DNA of 10,430 bases from Bryobacterales bacterium (GTDB lineage: Bacteria > Cyanobacteriota > Vampirovibrionia > Obscuribacterales > Obscuribacteraceae). Numbering within the stretch: position 1 is the stretch's first letter; each line of letters begins with the position of its first letter. Under the pieces are notes generated by a model. The model did not search any database. It was not told the DNA's origin and saw only the letters and a list, made by a program, of their open reading frames with translations. This document shows, piece after piece, positions 1 through 6,703 of this stretch. The stretch spans positions 1 to 10,430 of the forward strand of contig CAJCHQ010000084.1 of NCBI GenBank assembly GCA_903970295.1, read 5' to 3'. The position numbers and the translations under genes are program-made.

Positions 1-2115
1 AATACCGCGGTCCCATAGAGAGCCGTTGAAGCTTTGGTAGGCACCGCGTTCACGAGCCAAGTCCGAACTGGAAAGGATAGCAAAGTAACTGATCGCTTCC
101 TGCGAATAATCGGCAAAGTCGACCGCCTCGTCAGAGGCATAAGGAATTTTCAAAGCCAACAAGGCATCCTGGAAGCCCATCAGTCCGAGTCCGACGGGGC
201 GGTGCAACATGTTGGAATTGCGCGCTTTGCCGACACTGTAGTAGTTGATATCGATTACGTTATCGAGCATACGCATCGCGATACGACAAGTGTTGGCTAG
301 TTTCTCTAGATCGAGAGTGCCATCTTTAAGATGACCGACCAGGTTAATCGAACCTAGATTGCAAACCGCTGTTTCTTTGTCCGATGTGTTGAGGGTAATT
401 TCGGTACAGAGATTGGAGCTATGGACTACGCCTACGTGTTGTTGAGGGCTGCGCAAATTGCAAGGATCTTTGAAGGTCATCCAGGGGTGGCCCGTCTCGA
501 ACAACATCGAGAGCATTTTGCGCCAGAGTTGCAGAGCCGGAATGGACTTGGCCAACTTGAGTTCGCCATTCTTAGCTTTGACTTCGTAAGCTTCGTAAGC
601 AGCTTTGAACTTCTTGCCGTATAGATTGTGCAGCTCGGGCGCTTCGTCTGGACTGAATAAGGTCCACTCGGCATTGGCCAGAACGCGTTCCATGAAAAGG
701 TCAGGCACCCAGTTGGCCGTGTTCATGTCATGGCAACGTCGGCGATCGTCACCAGTGTTTTTGCGTAATTCGAGAAATTCTTCTATGTCTAGATGCCAGG
801 TTTCCAGATAACTGCAAACTGCACCCTGCCTTTTTCCGCCCTGATTGACAGCAACGGCAGTGTCATTGACCACTTTCAAGAAAGGCACAACACCCTGGCT
901 TTTGCCGTTGGTACCCTTGATATGCGCTCCGAGCGCTCGCACTGGTGTCCAATCGTTACCCAAGCCGCCGCTGTATTTAGACAGCAAAGCGTTCTCTTTT
1001 ATGGCGTCATAAATACCGCTGAGGTCGTCACCAACTGTGGTCAAGAAACATGATGAAAGTTGGGGACGATTCGTGCCCGAATTGAACAAGGTCGGAGTCG
1101 ACGAAACAAAATCGAAGCTGGAAAGCAATTGGTAGAATTCGATCGCTCGATCTTCCCGGTGTACTTCGTTGATGGAGAGACCCATGGCCACTCGCATCCA
1201 GAAAGCTTGCGGTAATTCGATCCGGGCGCCGCTGATATGCAAAAGATAGCGATCGTATAGAGTTTGCAAGCCGAGATATTGGAATTTCAAATCCCGATCG
1301 GCATTGATGGCGGCGCCGACCTTAGCCAAGTCGAATTGCAACAAACGGGCGTCGATCAAACCAGCTTGCACACCTTTGTTGAGATATTCGATGAAATATT
1401 CCGGATACAAACGGCGCATGTCAGCATGAGTTGTTGGTTTGCCGATAACTTCCATGCGCACCTGGTCGAGCAGCAAGCGCGCCGTCGCATAGGCGTAAGC
1501 GGGGTCGTGTTCGATCAAAGCGCGCGTGCTGAAGATAGCCGATTTGCTCACTTCAGCTTGAGCTACACCTTCATAAAGGTTGGCAACGGTACCGGTAAAA
1601 ATCTTTTCGGGCGAAACGGCATCGCCGAGCTCGGCGCAGGCTTCTTCGATTACGACACGCAAGCGCGCGTAATCTAGCGCTTCTAAAGTGCCATCAGGGC
1701 GAGTCACATTAATATTCGGTGTACCGGGCAATTCCGCTTGATTGGCTGAGCGTTCCTTAGAGCGAGCTTCACGATACAGAACGTAGCCGCGAGCTACTTC
1801 GAATTCTCCGGCACGCATCAAGGCGATTTCGACCTGATCTTGAACGTGTTCGAGATGGAGTATGCCACCATCTGGCAGCCGCTTCATCAGGGTGTCTGCT
1901 ACCTGCGCCGTCAACTTGTGCACGACATCACGCACTTTTGAACTGACCGTACCGTCGCCACCTTCGACTGCAATGAATGCTTTGGTGATGGCGACTGAAA
2001 TCTTTGTCGGCTCGAAATCAGCGACAGTACCGTCGCGTCTCAACACCTTCCACGGTGATGTAGATTCTGTTGCAACGTGCAGATCGGGCGTTTTCGTAGC
2101 AGTAACTTGACTCAT
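1..2115 (-). CDS. nrdA: Class I ribonucleoside-diphosphate reductase, alpha (large) subunit, 5' part
   Basis: Reduces ribonucleoside diphosphates to deoxyribonucleotides in the cytoplasm, together with a radical-generating beta subunit (nrdB, presumably off the left edge). The ATG is at 2115, preceded by GGAG, and 705 codons are in the window without a stop. Domain order: an N-terminal ATP-cone at about residues 22-117 (WKVLRRDGT), a second, more divergent cone at about 137-225 (NVTRPDGTLEA), then the ten-stranded barrel. Catalytic landmarks are present: SSCF with Cys356, NLCTE with Asn568, Cys570 and Glu572, and AVCNLGSIN with Cys585. By position these match E. coli Cys225, Asn437, Cys439, Glu441 and Cys462. 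The radical-transfer tyrosines and C-terminal cysteine pair are expected beyond the left edge. The double-cone layout resembles Pseudomonas-type NrdA. Transcription is probably B12-controlled through the leader riboswitch. Family assignment is very secure; the Ia/Ib/Ic subclass cannot be settled without the beta subunit. Confidence 0.96.
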   Translation of the reverse strand, partial: MSQVTATKTPDLHVATESTSPWKVLRRDGTVADFEPTKISVAITKAFIAVEGGDGTVSSKVRDVVHKLTAQVADTLMKRLPDGGILHLEHVQDQVEIALMRAGEFEVARGYVLYREARSKERSANQAELPGTPNINVTRPDGTLEALDYARLRVVIEEACAELGDAVSPEKIFTGTVANLYEGVAQAEVSKSAIFSTRALIEHDPAYAYATARLLLDQVRMEVIGKPTTHADMRRLYPEYFIEYLNKGVQAGLIDARLLQFDLAKVGAAINADRDLKFQYLGLQTLYDRYLLHISGARIELPQAFWMRVAMGLSINEVHREDRAIEFYQLLSSFDFVSSTPTLFNSGTNRPQLSSCFLTTVGDDLSGIYDAIKENALLSKYSGGLGNDWTPVRALGAHIKGTNGKSQGVVPFLKVVNDTAVAVNQGGKRQGAVCSYLETWHLDIEEFLELRKNTGDDRRRCHDMNTANWVPDLFMERVLANAEWTLFSPDEAPELHNLYGKKFKAAYEAYEVKAKNGELKLAKSIPALQLWRKMLSMLFETGHPWMTFKDPCNLRSPQQHVGVVHSSNLCTEITLNTSDKETAVCNLGSINLVGHLKDGTLDLEKLANTCRIAMRMLDNVIDINYYSVGKARNSNMLHRPVGLGLMGFQDALLALKIPYASDEAVDFADYSQEAISYFAILSSSDLARERGAYQSFNGSLWDRGI

Positions 2116-2149
2116 TTGATGCTCCACTGATGTCCATGAATGGGGGAAT

Positions 2150-2179
2150 AAAAATCCCCTTGGTTAAGACCAAGAGGAT
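2150..2179 (-). terminator. Intrinsic terminator (attenuator) in the nrdA leader
   Basis: Read on the minus strand, ATCCTCTTGGT pairs with ACCAAGGGGAT around a CTTA loop. This is an 11-bp stem with one G-U pair, followed by TTTTTATT. It ends about 35 nt before the nrdA ATG, so it would stop transcription before the gene. Its 5' arm overlaps the sequence that can pair in the antiterminator, so it forms the OFF state of the expression platform of the cobalamin riboswitch just upstream. Confidence 0.88.
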
Positions 2180-2243
2180 AGTCGGGTCCGCAAAGGCTGT
2201 GTAAGCCTCGCTAACAGGACGTATCCTCTTTGCCTCGAAGAGG
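2172..2243 (-). promoter_or_regulatory. Antiterminator / anti-antiterminator of the riboswitch
   Basis: On the minus strand AAGAGGATA (2230-2222) is exactly complementary to TATCCTCTT (2180-2172), which is the 5' arm of the terminator. GTCC (2220-2217) and GGAC (2189-2186) extend this pairing inward. The arm enclosed between them has a small hairpin, AGGCT/AGCCT (2208-2194). The same AAGAGG can instead pair with CCTCTT at 2243-2238 to form a 6-bp hairpin with a 7-nt loop. That pairing would release the terminator. Three mutually exclusive helices are therefore visible. Which one ligand binding favours is inferred from the usual OFF-switch behaviour of B12 riboswitches. Confidence 0.75.
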
Positions 2244-2256
2244 GGTTGCGTCTGAC

Positions 2257-2419
2257 GCATTCAGGTGGGTAGTCTGACTTTCGAAGCCGTTTGCTTCGAT
2301 CACAGTTGCGGGACAGCGGTGGTCTTGCACCACACTTCCCCCACCGAATCAACCAGCCGATCTATATACGTTGTCGCATCATGATCGCTATAAGGCTGAT
2401 TCCTGGCTTTGCTGAATGC
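2257..2419 (-). ncRNA. Cobalamin (B12) riboswitch aptamer upstream of nrdA
   Basis: Minus-strand sequence matches the cobalamin riboswitch core. It contains a GGGGAA segment and a GTGGT-GCAAG-ACCAC hairpin, followed by GCTGTCCCGCAACTGTGA (core CCCGCAACTGTGA at 2312-2300). Next is a variable hairpin CGAAGC/GCTTCG (2298-2282), then the B12-box-like AGTCAGACTACCCACC (2279-2264). The closing P1 helix is a perfect 8-bp pair, GCATTCAG (2419-2412) with CTGAATGC (2264-2257), directly abutting the B12 box. A P2-like helix pairs AATCAGCC (2401-2394) with GGCTGGTT (2358-2351). The P1 5' strand also lies inside another perfect hairpin (2408-2427), so upstream refolding could compete with the aptamer. I could not assign the L5-L13 kissing partner. 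B12 riboswitches on class I reductase genes are known, for instance Streptomyces coelicolor nrdABS. Confidence 0.93.
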
Positions 2420-2427
2420 TCAGCAAA
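2408..2427 (-). repeat. Perfect inverted repeat overlapping riboswitch P1
   Basis: TTTGCTGA and TCAGCAAA form a perfect 8-bp stem with a 4-nt loop in the nrdA leader. On the transcript it precedes and overlaps the 5' strand of the aptamer's P1 helix (2412-2419). It could form first during transcription and then have to yield for the aptamer to close. It is not followed by a T-run on the minus strand, so it is not a convincing terminator. Confidence 0.6.
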
Positions 2428-2468
2428 CTTTTCAGTTAACTCCTTATGTTGCGATCTAACACTCCTCG

Positions 2469-2497
2469 AAGTTAACACCCCCTGGTGTCGAGCGCAA
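2469..2497 (-). promoter_or_regulatory. Candidate nrdA promoter with palindromic operator in the spacer
   Basis: On the minus strand TTGCGC (2497-2492) and TAACTT (2474-2469) are separated by 17 nt, a plausible but weak -35/-10 pair. It would give a leader of roughly 345 nt that contains the whole riboswitch. The spacer holds the palindrome ACACC-CCCT-GGTGT (2475-2488). Next to it is a related half-conserved copy that begins exactly 16 bp away (ACACTCCTCGAAGT, 2459-2472). Paired boxes near RNR promoters suggest NrdR binding, but the centres are GC-rich, unlike the usual AT-rich NrdR box. Both promoter and operator are therefore tentative. Confidence 0.35.
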
Positions 2498-2760
2498 GGG
2501 GATCAAGCATTGATTTAATTGAACAGGAAAAAGATCCGTCAGAAATACGCGCTTTCGCAGATCCTTTAAAGTCGATCAGCAAGCATATACTTGAGTTCAC
2601 AGATACGCACCATCGATCGTTTCGCTATCTTTAGTGACACCATATATACAACCATATGATAGTAGACAAGGCGGGCTGTCAAGCGATTAATCGCAAACGC
2701 ATGCGTCGGGACAGCCCGCAAGCAATTCAGCCAGCCGACGGCAATCCAGCACAGCACAAC
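2498..2760. other. Divergent intergenic region
   Basis: This stretch lies between the nrdA leader and the promoter of the DUF3370-like gene. Short ORFs in it have no ribosome-binding site and no recognisable protein features. The one clear structure is the nested inverted repeat at 2671-2719. The 2521-2670 part is AT-rich, and I see nothing assignable in it. Confidence 0.6.
2671..2719. repeat. Nested inverted repeat enclosing two palindromes
   Basis: GCGGGCTGTC (2671-2680) and GACAGCCCGC (2710-2719) form a perfect 10-bp inverted repeat. Between the arms lie two further perfect palindromes, GCGATTAATCGC (2683-2694) and ACGCATGCGT (2697-2706), separated by AA. The whole could fold as a three-way, cloverleaf-like structure or act as a cluster of dyad operators. 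No T-run follows on either strand, and it lies between divergent genes, so a terminator is unlikely. It lacks the features of a tRNA. Function unknown. Confidence 0.7.
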
Positions 2761-2761
2761 G

Positions 2762-2767
2762 TATAAT
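2762..2767 (+). promoter_or_regulatory. Candidate -10 box for the DUF3370-like gene
   Basis: A perfect TATAAT lies 35 nt upstream of the TTG start. The region 17 bp further upstream (CGGCAA, 2739-2744) is a poor -35, so any promoter here would be -10 driven or activator dependent. The nested inverted repeat at 2671-2719 sits just upstream, where an operator or activator site could be. Confidence 0.4.
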
Positions 2768-2802
2768 TTGCAAGAAAATCCCTTCCCCTGCGTATACACA
2801 GA

Positions 2803-4587
2803 TTGCGGTATCCATTCCACTTATTCCTTTTAGCTCTCACATTCTCGATGGGCGTCCCCACTTTGGCATCGAGCTCAGTGCCGCAGGAAAAAGGAGAAAT
2901 CGAAGAGTCGCGAAAGATCGCCTCCCCTACCAAATCGTCCAAGAAAAAGACTCCACACTCAGCTGTAAAGACAAACCTTCCCACGTCGCCGGCAAAGAAA
3001 ACAGGGCCGGATTTAGAAACGAAGTCACCATCAGAATCAGAAAAGAAAACGTCAGCTGACTCCCAACAGAAGGCTTCGTCGAACTCAGAAAGGAATGAGG
3101 AATCTTCCGCATCATCTGCAAACAACTCCTCTTCAGCTGCAGACACTAGTGCGAGTCAGACTAAATCCACTTATACCGAATCGCATCCGACCTCGCTAGA
3201 AACAGGGCAGGCGGCGCCGACATCGACTGCACCGGCGCCGGTGTCAATCACGACCGCACCGCAGGCGGAGTCAAAAATAAAAACCAATGAAGCCGCTAAG
3301 CGAGAACGTGTCACCAAGCATGAAAGCGTATTGCCGTTGCCAGGCTCACTCGATGCCACACCAGTCGTAAATTGCAACAGTCCTGAGATCGTCATTCAGC
3401 CAGGAGTCTTGCTTTCAACTTTTCCTGGGCATGGCAAAGCGCATCCGAATGCTCATCTCGATTACAAGCTAAGCGGCCGTTTCGATATCTTTTTCCATCA
3501 TGTCACTGACGCCAGCAAGACTGGCACCGGTCGCACGTTGTATCTGGGGCTGCTCGTACAAAATGCCAGCGAACGCACGATTTTTCTCAGAATCATGAAT
3601 GCTGTCAGCTATGCCACCAAGCCCGATGCTGTCTTTATCAATTTGCCCACCGTTAGTGACAACAAAAAGGGCAACGTGTACGCCGGTCCCGGCGACAGAG
3701 TGACACTCGATATGCTCAGAGGGCATGCCCAGAAGGGTTGGAAACACATCATCAATTTAGCGCCAGGCGAAACCAAAGTGCTCTATTGCCTGCCTCTGAA
3801 AGTGAAAGATTTGTCGCATCCGCTCAATGGTCGCTCGGGCATCGTCCAGATTTATGCTGACGGGCAGGTGCATTTGGCGAGCCTGGCGGCCTTCGCCCTG
3901 GAAACCAAATCCGGAGAGCGCAAACCAAAACTGGGCGACTGGGTTGAGATCTTGACCGAGCGACCACTGGTCAGCCCTCGCGACAAAACTCCAACTCCAC
4001 CCGGAGCGAAGGGACAATTAGTCTACGGTCGCGTATCTGGAGTTGCCGCAGGCGCTACCTGGCATGGTGAAGCGATCAACGATCAAAACAACAAACGACT
4101 AAATCTCGTCCCCGGTCAATCGATTTCCTATCCACTTAGCACCGTATTTGGTGGCACACTGGGGACCAATCAAGTGCAGGCTGCCCAAATGCTTGCGCGC
4201 TATCCAGACACAGCCTACCGCGCGAACGGGAATTACGGCGTTATGTACAACTTGACGCTGCCTCTCTACAACGACAGCGAAAAAGAAAACACGATCGCCT
4301 TGACCGTCCAGACTCCCCTCAAGGACTGGAACAAAAGCGAGAGCCTGCAATTTTTCAAAGACCCTCCTGAGCACGTCTTTTTCCGAGGCACAGTCAAATT
4401 CGAGTGGAACGATCGCGACAAGAAATATCACGAACAATTTGTCCACCTGGTTGAGAAACAAGGACAAAGCCTCGAACCACTGGTTTCATTGAGCCTGCAT
4501 CCGCACGAGCAGCAAGACATGCATTTCAGCTTTTTCTACCCGCCCGATTGCACGCCGCCCCAGGTTCTCACGATCAGTTCCGAATAA
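2803..4587 (+). CDS. Secreted DUF3370-family-like protein with Ser/Thr/Lys-rich N-terminal linker
   Basis: 594 residues from a TTG start. Choosing TTG keeps a good signal peptide (residues 1-22, YPFHLFLLALTFSMGVPTLA); the first ATG, at 2848, would destroy it. No Shine-Dalgarno is visible, so the start is not certain. Residues 23-170 are low complexity, rich in Ser, Thr, Lys, Glu, Ala and Pro, probably a disordered spacer. Residues 175-594 form a compact domain with recognisable stretches: NCNSPEIVIQPGVLLSTFPG, LSGRFDIFFHH, AGPGDRVTLDMLRG, LNGRSGIVQIYADG, GGTLGTNQVQ, RYPDTAYRANGNYGVMYNL, HVFFRGTVKFEW and PPQVLT near the C-terminus. From memory these match cyanobacterial DUF3370, whose function is unknown. 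Export is inferred; a periplasmic or cell-surface location is likely. The long Ser/Lys spacer may tether the domain through or away from the envelope. No catalytic motif is recognised. Confidence 0.88.
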   Translation: MRYPFHLFLLALTFSMGVPTLASSSVPQEKGEIEESRKIASPTKSSKKKTPHSAVKTNLPTSPAKKTGPDLETKSPSESEKKTSADSQQKASSNSERNEESSASSANNSSSAADTSASQTKSTYTESHPTSLETGQAAPTSTAPAPVSITTAPQAESKIKTNEAAKRERVTKHESVLPLPGSLDATPVVNCNSPEIVIQPGVLLSTFPGHGKAHPNAHLDYKLSGRFDIFFHHVTDASKTGTGRTLYLGLLVQNASERTIFLRIMNAVSYATKPDAVFINLPTVSDNKKGNVYAGPGDRVTLDMLRGHAQKGWKHIINLAPGETKVLYCLPLKVKDLSHPLNGRSGIVQIYADGQVHLASLAAFALETKSGERKPKLGDWVEILTERPLVSPRDKTPTPPGAKGQLVYGRVSGVAAGATWHGEAINDQNNKRLNLVPGQSISYPLSTVFGGTLGTNQVQAAQMLARYPDTAYRANGNYGVMYNLTLPLYNDSEKENTIALTVQTPLKDWNKSESLQFFKDPPEHVFFRGTVKFEWNDRDKKYHEQFVHLVEKQGQSLEPLVSLSLHPHEQQDMHFSFFYPPDCTPPQVLTISSE

Positions 4588-4637
4588 AACCACTCGCTGC
4601 ACACGCAGATCAGCCTAATTGAACAAGAACGGTTAAT

Positions 4638-4787
4638 ATGGTCGTTATTGATTCAGCCGGTAGTTTATGCGTTTCTCGTTCAGAAGGCGAAATCGTCGCG
4701 GCAAAAAAAGCGCTAACTGAAATTTGGCAAAAACACTCGGCCGAGATCAAACCGTTTCTGCCAGCAAACGCGCGCAGGCAGGAATAA
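4638..4787 (+). CDS. Possible 49-residue hypothetical protein
   Basis: A short ORF between the DUF3370-like gene and the permease, from ATG (MVVIDSAGSLCVSRSEGE) to TAA. The upstream AAGAACGG is only a weak ribosome-binding site. The product is soluble, mildly basic and has a helical middle (EIVAAKKALTEIWQKHSAEI). It matches no family I know. It could be a real small protein, a remnant of a longer gene, or chance. It is included because it fills otherwise empty sequence in the same orientation as its neighbours. Confidence 0.35.
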   Translation: MVVIDSAGSLCVSRSEGEIVAAKKALTEIWQKHSAEIKPFLPANARRQE

Positions 4788-4863
4788 CCGACTACGTGAT
4801 TGTACCATTCAGCTTCTTGCCAACCAGTGATATCGTGTACTCTTCAGTACCTTAGGAATTTTC

Positions 4864-6267
4864 ATGCCACAACCAACCAGCGCTGAAGGCGACTACGCCA
4901 ACACCTCCGTGCCCCTCGATGAGCGACGCGGCCCCCTGACCATGGGATTACTCTGGGTGACGATGATCACGGCCTTTCCTTCAGTATTGATCGGCTTCGA
5001 GTGGTTCAAGAATGGCTTCACACTGCCCCAGGTTCTTTTGTGCACGGGTCTGAGCTGCTTGATTTTGCTGGCCTACTCGATTCCGGCGACTCAGCTGGGG
5101 GCGCGCAGCGGCTTGAGCTATACGGCACTGAGCCGTTCGATCTTTGGCAGATGGGGATCGCGTTTGATTACAATCAATTTGATCTGGATGTGCATTTGCT
5201 GCTACGGACTGTGTGCGCTACTCATGTCCGAAAGCCTTGTCGGCCTTTTTCACTGGACAATTCCAATTGCGCTTGTGACCGGGGTCATGGCAATCATGAT
5301 GTCGGTTAATAACTTCTTTGGCTTCAAGGGAGTGGCAAATTTCGCCCGTTTCATAGCCGCTCCAATCCTGATTGGTTGGGTCGCATTCACCTTTATCAAG
5401 GCCCTGTCACAGTGCCCCCCCGACGTTTTGACGCAAGTGCCGCAGCAGCCATTCGCTCTGGCACTGACTTCGGTGTCTAGCTTCATCATAGGATATGCAG
5501 TCTGGGGTAATGAGCTCGACTACTGGCGATTCAGCCGGCCGCGAGTAGTCGATTCGGCAATCCCTCTCCTGGTCGCCCTGGTGATCGGACAAATAATTTT
5601 TCCAGTTGCGGGCTGGATGGTGGCACGAATAACAGGGGTCACCGAATATGGTGCGGCAACTGCTTTAATGAACGATTATTCTTTTGGTGGCATTGCCATA
5701 CTGTCCGCAGTTGTGCTTGGCGCCTCATATTTTGCCTGCAACGATTCCAATCTCTTCGGCTCGCTACAGGCGTGCGAAAACTTGAAGCAGATGAGTCATC
5801 AAAAATGGGCTTTGATTTTGGCCGCTCTGGGCGCTATTTGCGGTGCATTGCTTTCAATTTTCGGCGCAGCAAAATCAATCGAAGCGATCGCTTCCTTGAA
5901 TTGTGTCGTGCTGCCCACTCCGACTGTCATTATGATGGGCGAATGGTTCCTGCTGGCGAAAGTTTTCAAAGCTGGCTCTCGAATTAGCGACTTGAAGGTA
6001 CCTGCCTATGAAGAATTACCGGCACTAAAAATCTCAGCATTGCTCGCCATGTTGGCGGGCATCACTGTGGGCCTTCTGACAGCAGGTGTAATCCCGGGAC
6101 TGGAAAAACTCAATGTAGGCATCGCCTCACTGCAAGCCTGGCTGACAGCTTTCATTGTCTACATGCCACTGCGCATTCTCGATTATCGAAAAGACATGGA
6201 AAGTCAGCGAATGCAACTCGAACATACGCTCGGTCACTCCGCTGATGTTCATGAATTGGTCCGCTAA
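4864..6267 (+). CDS. NCS1-family cytosine/purine permease (CodB-like)
   Basis: An inner-membrane transporter of 467 residues, of the usual NCS1 length, expected to import a nucleobase such as cytosine with a cation. The ATG at 4864 has AGGAA at 5 nt spacing. About 12 hydrophobic segments are visible, beginning near residues 27-48, 53-75, 97-125 and 131-150 and continuing to about 440. Diagnostic stretches include the N-terminal PLDERRGPLTMGLLWVTM, the FGFKG loop, and the WGNELDYWRFSRP segment near residue 214. The polar C-terminal tail after about 443 is cytoplasmic. No cytosine deaminase (codA) is next to it, so the substrate could equally be another purine or pyrimidine; the apt gene in the window shows that purine salvage exists. 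The family is secure and the substrate is not. No riboswitch is visible in its leader. Confidence 0.92.
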   Translation: MPQPTSAEGDYANTSVPLDERRGPLTMGLLWVTMITAFPSVLIGFEWFKNGFTLPQVLLCTGLSCLILLAYSIPATQLGARSGLSYTALSRSIFGRWGSRLITINLIWMCICCYGLCALLMSESLVGLFHWTIPIALVTGVMAIMMSVNNFFGFKGVANFARFIAAPILIGWVAFTFIKALSQCPPDVLTQVPQQPFALALTSVSSFIIGYAVWGNELDYWRFSRPRVVDSAIPLLVALVIGQIIFPVAGWMVARITGVTEYGAATALMNDYSFGGIAILSAVVLGASYFACNDSNLFGSLQACENLKQMSHQKWALILAALGAICGALLSIFGAAKSIEAIASLNCVVLPTPTVIMMGEWFLLAKVFKAGSRISDLKVPAYEELPALKISALLAMLAGITVGLLTAGVIPGLEKLNVGIASLQAWLTAFIVYMPLRILDYRKDMESQRMQLEHTLGHSADVHELVR

Positions 6268-6284
6268 TGAGCGTATCGGTCCAA

Positions 6285-6554
6285 TCAATATAATAACCTG
6301 CCGGGAAGAGCTGTGCGATAGTGCTTCATGTCTTGGTCCAGAACTGGCTTTGGATGCCGAAGAGCATAAGCCGCAGTGGCACTATCGAATGAAGATGGCG
6401 GGCGCTGTCCAACGTCAACCTGACCTTCGATTCTGTTCGGCGGGTAAGATTGAGTGGTTTTAGTGACTGTAGTTGAAAATGTGTCGGCGCTCGCCGCTGT
6501 AGCTGATACCAGAAAAGCAACCAGCGTGCCGAGCGGTAAATCGATCTTATTCAT
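6285..6554 (-). CDS. Small secreted hypothetical protein (89 aa)
   Basis: The ATG at 6554 is preceded on the minus strand by AAGGGA at suitable spacing, which supports translation. The N-terminus MNKIDLPLGTLVAFLVSATA is a typical signal peptide, with likely cleavage after ASA (about residue 23). The mature part, about 66 residues, is polar and Thr-rich at first (DTFSTTVTKTTQSYPPN), with no cysteines and no known motif. It converges on the permease gene with 17 nt between the two stop codons and is divergent from the metallophosphoesterase gene. I do not recognise the family. The good ribosome-binding site and the signal peptide argue against a chance ORF. Confidence 0.65.
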   Translation of the reverse strand: MNKIDLPLGTLVAFLVSATAASADTFSTTVTKTTQSYPPNRIEGQVDVGQRPPSSFDSATAAYALRHPKPVLDQDMKHYRTALPGRLLY

Positions 6555-6703
6555 ACTGTCCCTTCGCGATACATACGCATTTCCCGTCCATCAAGCGACT
6601 CTAAGGTAAGAGTTATGTTCCGAAGCAGAAGCGCATGAATAGCCGCGTCGGCTGTGTTAGGATGAGTCTGAGGAAGAAACCCGCTGAATTCTGGTAGGCG
6701 ATT
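6555..6703. other. Divergent intergenic region
   Basis: This separates the small secreted protein from the metallophosphoesterase and must hold both promoters. I see no convincing -35/-10 pair on either strand. There are minor dyads only: ACTCT/AGAGT near 6600 and GCCG/CGGC near 6642-6652. Confidence 0.5.

Noticed and set aside
1264..1677. 137-codon open frame on the plus strand
   Set aside because: It is antisense to the well-supported nrdA frame and its translation resembles no protein family; a shadow of nrdA codon structure.
2018..2352. Minus-strand open frames over the nrdA start and riboswitch
   Set aside because: They overlap the structured leader and nrdA in another frame; the sequence is explained by the riboswitch and attenuator.
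2566..2820. 84-codon minus-strand frame in the divergent intergenic region
   Set aside because: No ribosome-binding site, odd composition, and it runs through the nested inverted repeat and into the signal-peptide region of the opposite gene.
2513..4634. Similar 15-base stretches beginning TAATTGAACA at about 2516 and 4617
   Set aside because: One near-identical pair in AT-rich intergenic DNA with no further shared flank; too little to call a repeat element.
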